DNA of 64,000 bases from an uncultured Flavobacteriales bacterium (GTDB lineage Bacteria > Bacteroidota > Bacteroidia > Flavobacteriales_D > Sanyastnellaceae). A model generated the notes under the pieces. That model made no database searches and had not been told where the DNA came from. It saw nothing but the letters and a program-made list of their open reading frames with translations. Positions 61,325-64,000 of this stretch are shown here, one piece after another (position 1 is the stretch's first letter; each line of letters opens with the position of its first letter). Location of the stretch: contig CALKGQ010000011.1 in the NCBI GenBank assembly GCA_938085425.1, positions 1 to 64,000 on the forward strand, written 5' to 3'. Position numbers and translations under genes: made by a program.

Positions 61325-63359
61325 AGATTCCAAAGCGGTCGGCGTCCTCCAAGAAGGGGAGGGCCTTTCGAAAGGCCCGCAGCTTTTCACGGCCCAACGT
61401 CGCTTCAATGGTCTTGGCTTGCCCGTCCCCATCTGCATCGGCCAAACAGGCCCCAGCCATGTCTACGACCATGCTGTCGCCAGCATAGCGGTGGCCTGAG
61501 CCATCCACGCCGACTCGGTTCACTCCCACCACGAAGCATTGGTTTTCAATGGCTCTGGCTTGCAAAAGGGTCCGCCAAGCTTCACGCCTTTTCTCTGGCC
61601 AATTGGCCACGTAGATGGCCACATCGTAGGGTGGGTGCTGGTGGTTTCTGGCAAAGCCAGGAAACCTCAAGTCGTAGCACGTTTGCAAGAGGAAGGTCCA
61701 CCCTCGCCATTCCACCTCGATGCGCGCGTCGCCGGCTTCGTAATGCGCGGCCTCCTTTGCCAAGGTGAACAAGTGTCGCTTGTCGTAGCTCACCAGAGTT
61801 CCCTCAGGAGTGGCCCACCAAAAACGGTTCCATGCCCGCCCTTCATGGTCCCTCACGGCGACACTGCCGGCAAGGGCCACATCATGGTGCTTGGCTTGGG
61901 CCAGCATCCACTCTGACGTGGCGCCTTTTCCCTCTGGGTCCAAATCCTCTGGCATGCCTGGGTCCATGGTGAACCCTGTGGTGAACATTTCTGGCAACAC
62001 CACCACATCCGCGGTTCCAGCAACATCCAGTCGTGTCAATTCGTTGGCAATGGCGGCCAGGTTGGCAGAGGGGTTGTGCCATTCCAAGTCCATTTGCAGG
62101 GCCACCACCCGAAGGCTTTCCGTCACGTTCCCAAGGCTGTTCTCCGTGGGCCCGCTGTTTTGCGCGATCAAGCGTTCCTGGCCCTCGGGAATGGGGATGC
62201 TTTGCAACAGCGATAGGGCTTTGTCAATGGTGGCGTCTTCCTTGGCAAAGCAGATGCGCACCGAAGGCTTGCACCGATTGCTGAAGGCGCTCATCGGAAT
62301 GGTCGCCAAGCCATGGTCTCGGGTCCATCTTCTTGCCAAATCGTGGTCGTTCTCTCCTTCAAGCAAGTATTCGGAAACGTCCACGACTTGGAAGTAGCCC
62401 CCTTCTGCAGGGGTCCACGTCAAAGCGGTGTCCGTCAAACCTGCCAACAGGCGATCGCGCTTTTCCTCATAAATGGGTCCAACCGTGTCCAAGTGCGCCC
62501 GGGCCTCATCTGTTTCGAGATACGTGACCAAGGCTTGTTGGAAGGGTGCCCCGGTGGAGAACACGTCGTATTGATGCACCTTTCTCAATTCTGTTGTGAT
62601 GGCCTTTGGAGCCGCCATCCAGCCAATCTTCCAGCCTGTGGCGTGGAAAAGCTTGCCAAAGCTCCCGGCCACCAATGTGCGGCCACGCAGCTTGGGGTGA
62701 TTGGACGGCCGTGGGTCAGGTCGTCCGTCATGTACCATGGGTCCATACACTTCATCGCTGATCAGCCAAGCCGAGGTTCCTTCCATGGCGACGGCCAAGG
62801 TGTCGAGCACCACTTCAGTGGTGACCATCCCTGTTGGGTTGTGCGGGCTGTTCAAAATGACAAGCCGTGTCCTGTGGTTGATGGCAGAGGCGAGGCCGTT
62901 CGCATTCATTTCTCCGCGGTCATTCACAAGGGGCACTTTGACCACACGCGCATGCTGCAATTCGGCAACAGGCGCGTAGAGGTCGTAGCAGGGGTCCTGC
63001 ACCACCACCTCGTCGCCGGCTCGCAAGAGGGCGGTCATGGCTGCGAACAAAACACTGGAGGCGCCTGCGCCGATGGTGATTTCATCCTCAGGATCATAAC
63101 CCATCCCTTGGTGGTAGGAATGTGCGATCCACCCACGAAGGGCCGCATTCCCGGCCATGGGGGCATATTGGTTGTGGCCATTCTCCATGGCTTCTCGCGC
63201 CGCGTTTCGGAGGTCCTTTGGCGTTGCCAAATCTGGAAATCCCTGTGCCATGTTCAAGGCACCACAGGTTTTGGCCAAGGCACTCATTTCCGTGAAGATG
63301 GTGGTGCCCACGTTGGGCATTTTGGACGATGGGAGGCTGGGAAGTTCGCTTCGCTTCAT
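61317..63359 (-). CDS. Aminotransferase / omega-amidase (nitrilase) fusion protein
   Basis: 680 residues with two complete enzymes. Residues 1-390 are a fold-type I PLP aminotransferase of the methionine/kynurenine/glutamine transaminase K type (YbdL-like): NSPHNPTG, Asp202 in SDEVYG, PLP Lys236 in SFGKLFHATGWKIGW and Arg368 for the substrate carboxylate. Residues 415-680 are a nitrilase-superfamily omega-amidase (YafV/Nit2-like) with the full triad Glu457 (VLPEMFTTGF), Lys527 (YDKRHLF) and Cys561 (TCYDLRFP). Together they would transaminate a 2-oxo acid with glutamine and hydrolyse the resulting 2-oxoglutaramate, driving methionine salvage or similar reactions. No stop or frameshift separates the halves. 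The start overlaps the porZ stop by 4 nt. Confidence 0.93.
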   Translation of the reverse strand: MKRSELPSLPSSKMPNVGTTIFTEMSALAKTCGALNMAQGFPDLATPKDLRNAAREAMENGHNQYAPMAGNAALRGWIAHSYHQGMGYDPEDEITIGAGASSVLFAAMTALLRAGDEVVVQDPCYDLYAPVAELQHARVVKVPLVNDRGEMNANGLASAINHRTRLVILNSPHNPTGMVTTEVVLDTLAVAMEGTSAWLISDEVYGPMVHDGRPDPRPSNHPKLRGRTLVAGSFGKLFHATGWKIGWMAAPKAITTELRKVHQYDVFSTGAPFQQALVTYLETDEARAHLDTVGPIYEEKRDRLLAGLTDTALTWTPAEGGYFQVVDVSEYLLEGENDHDLARRWTRDHGLATIPMSAFSNRCKPSVRICFAKEDATIDKALSLLQSIPIPEGQERLIAQNSGPTENSLGNVTESLRVVALQMDLEWHNPSANLAAIANELTRLDVAGTADVVVLPEMFTTGFTMDPGMPEDLDPEGKGATSEWMLAQAKHHDVALAGSVAVRDHEGRAWNRFWWATPEGTLVSYDKRHLFTLAKEAAHYEAGDARIEVEWRGWTFLLQTCYDLRFPGFARNHQHPPYDVAIYVANWPEKRREAWRTLLQARAIENQCFVVGVNRVGVDGSGHRYAGDSMVVDMAGACLADADGDGQAKTIEATLGREKLRAFRKALPFLEDADRFGIFI

Positions 63360-64000
63360 CGGAGGATGGCGAATTTGATCACAGCGCCTTTCTTGCCTTC
63401 ACTGTCCGTGGCAAAGGCCAAATACACGCCGTAAGGCGCGGGCTGTCCGTTTTCCATGACCCCATCCCATGTGGCCCGGCCACCATTGCTTTCCAGCACC
63501 TCGATGCGTTGGCCGGTGGCGTCGGTGATGTGAACTGTGCTGTTGAATGCCATGCCGTCAAACACAATCGGACCGGTGTGGTCTGCTCGGATGGGGTTGG
63601 GCATGACCCGGACGTTCTCCATTTCCCGGTCCCAGTTGGTGGCTTCGGCGCGGTAGGACACCAACCCCGTGGACGTGGCGATGTAGACTTCGCCTGAAGC
63701 GTAGTCCATTGCAATGTCTAGGATGTCGTTGGAAGGCAGGGGGCTGTTCTCGCGCGTGAAATGGTGGTCTGTTGTCAAGCCATCCGCAGAAAGCACGAAG
63801 ACCCCTGAGGATTGGGTGCCCAACCACTTTCGGTTTCCCGCATCGATGATGATGCTTTGGATGACTTCTGTTTCCAACAGGTACTGCAGGTTGCCATCTT
63901 GGGAGATCAAGATTTGACTGGCATTGATGTCGTCGTCAAATACGGAGGCGCTTTGGTAAAAGACCGCTGGCCCTTCGGCCGTGCCTACCCAAATTTCATT
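63356..64000 (-). CDS. porZ: PorZ-like T9SS component, C-terminal part (cut by window edge)
   Basis: About 214 C-terminal residues, open to the window end. The end of a beta-propeller is visible: NEIWVGTAEGPAVFYQSAS, INASQILISQDGNLQYLLE, DAGNRKWLGTQSSGVFVLS and VYIATSTGLVSYR. The tail VRVMPNPIRADHTGPIVFDG ... ITDATGQRIEVLESNGG ... ATWDGVMENGQPAPYGVYLAF matches the sorting-type C-terminal domain of PorZ, which in Porphyromonas is part of the T9SS surface attachment complex and delivers anionic LPS to the sortase. A generic two-component-propeller protein is the alternative. Coupled (ATGA) to the aminotransferase/amidase gene downstream. Confidence 0.82.
   Translation of the reverse strand, partial: NEIWVGTAEGPAVFYQSASVFDDDINASQILISQDGNLQYLLETEVIQSIIIDAGNRKWLGTQSSGVFVLSADGLTTDHHFTRENSPLPSNDILDIAMDYASGEVYIATSTGLVSYRAEATNWDREMENVRVMPNPIRADHTGPIVFDGMAFNSTVHITDATGQRIEVLESNGGRATWDGVMENGQPAPYGVYLAFATDSEGKKGAVIKFAILR

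Noticed and set aside
1-64000. Mobile elements, CRISPR arrays, tRNA or rRNA genes, defence islands
   Set aside because: I found no transposase, integrase, regularly spaced repeats, tRNA-like cloverleaf or known defence gene; the only tandem repeat is inside rplU. Gene content and codon style look uniform, giving no sign of a recent insertion.

Overview
This 64 kb window is a dense, GC-rich piece of bacterial chromosome that reads as Bacteroidota, most likely a Flavobacteriales-type lineage. The evidence is two proteins ending in type IX secretion (T9SS) sorting domains, a PorZ-like T9SS component at the right edge, Bacteroidota-typical families (DUF4286, DUF2723, the 'SPSGGPKDETPP' Ig-like lipoprotein, barrel-tailed M1 peptidase), promoters of the Bacteroidota TAnnTTTG type, and a lack of obvious Shine-Dalgarno sequences. 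I see no rRNA, tRNA, CRISPR array, insertion sequence, integrase or prophage. Almost everything is core metabolism and information processing.

Layout. 1-2387 (minus): aspS, a bacilliredoxin and the start of trpS. 2451-7197 (plus): an exported M1 peptidase and an acyl-CoA carboxylase beta subunit. 7287-19387 (minus): a secreted redoxin, queA, truB, mfd, fbp, then the chain serS - lipoprotein - TPR protein - DUF4286 - rsmA with overlapping or nearly abutting ends. 19470-21231 (minus): rpmA, rplU and a DMT permease. 21292-23276 (plus): a heavy-metal-binding lipoprotein, heme A synthase and a redoxin. 23357-26901 (minus): class Ia ribonucleotide reductase nrdB-nrdA. 27287-37089 (mixed): secA, upp, a Na+/solute symporter, DUF72, comF, free-methionine-sulfoxide reductase and an Ig-like lipoprotein. 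37112-43611 (minus): a TrkA/KtrA-type K+ channel regulator, kynureninase, a very large FG-GAP/haloperoxidase-like/dockerin-like protein and a UbiA-like membrane protein. 43750-61324 (plus): gcvP, two T9SS cargo proteins, a GH3-type amide synthetase, a uridine kinase-like protein, an ArsC/Spx-like protein, a DMT permease, 3-hydroxyanthranilate dioxygenase, a DUF2723 membrane protein, purN, rnhA and a glutaryl-CoA dehydrogenase-like enzyme. 61317-64000 (minus): an aminotransferase/omega-amidase fusion and the end of porZ.

The genes fit a free-living aerobic heterotroph: heme A synthase points to an aa3-type oxidase, class Ia RNR to oxygen-dependent dNTP synthesis, and kynureninase plus 3-hydroxyanthranilate dioxygenase to the tryptophan-to-quinolinate route to NAD.

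The most striking signal is regulatory. At nine genes a TAnnTTnG promoter box ends exactly 4 nt before the start codon, and two further genes have one-mismatch boxes at the same spacing. The base before the start codon is always a pyrimidine, as expected if transcription begins on the first base of the start codon (leaderless mRNA). Other points of interest are the aminotransferase/omega-amidase fusion, the FG-GAP/vanadium-haloperoxidase-like/dockerin-like protein with an intact PAP2 active-site set, a GAAC-N4-GTTC palindrome before nrdB, and two places where a terminator T-tract doubles as the next promoter. I found no defence, mobile or otherwise clearly new multi-gene system.
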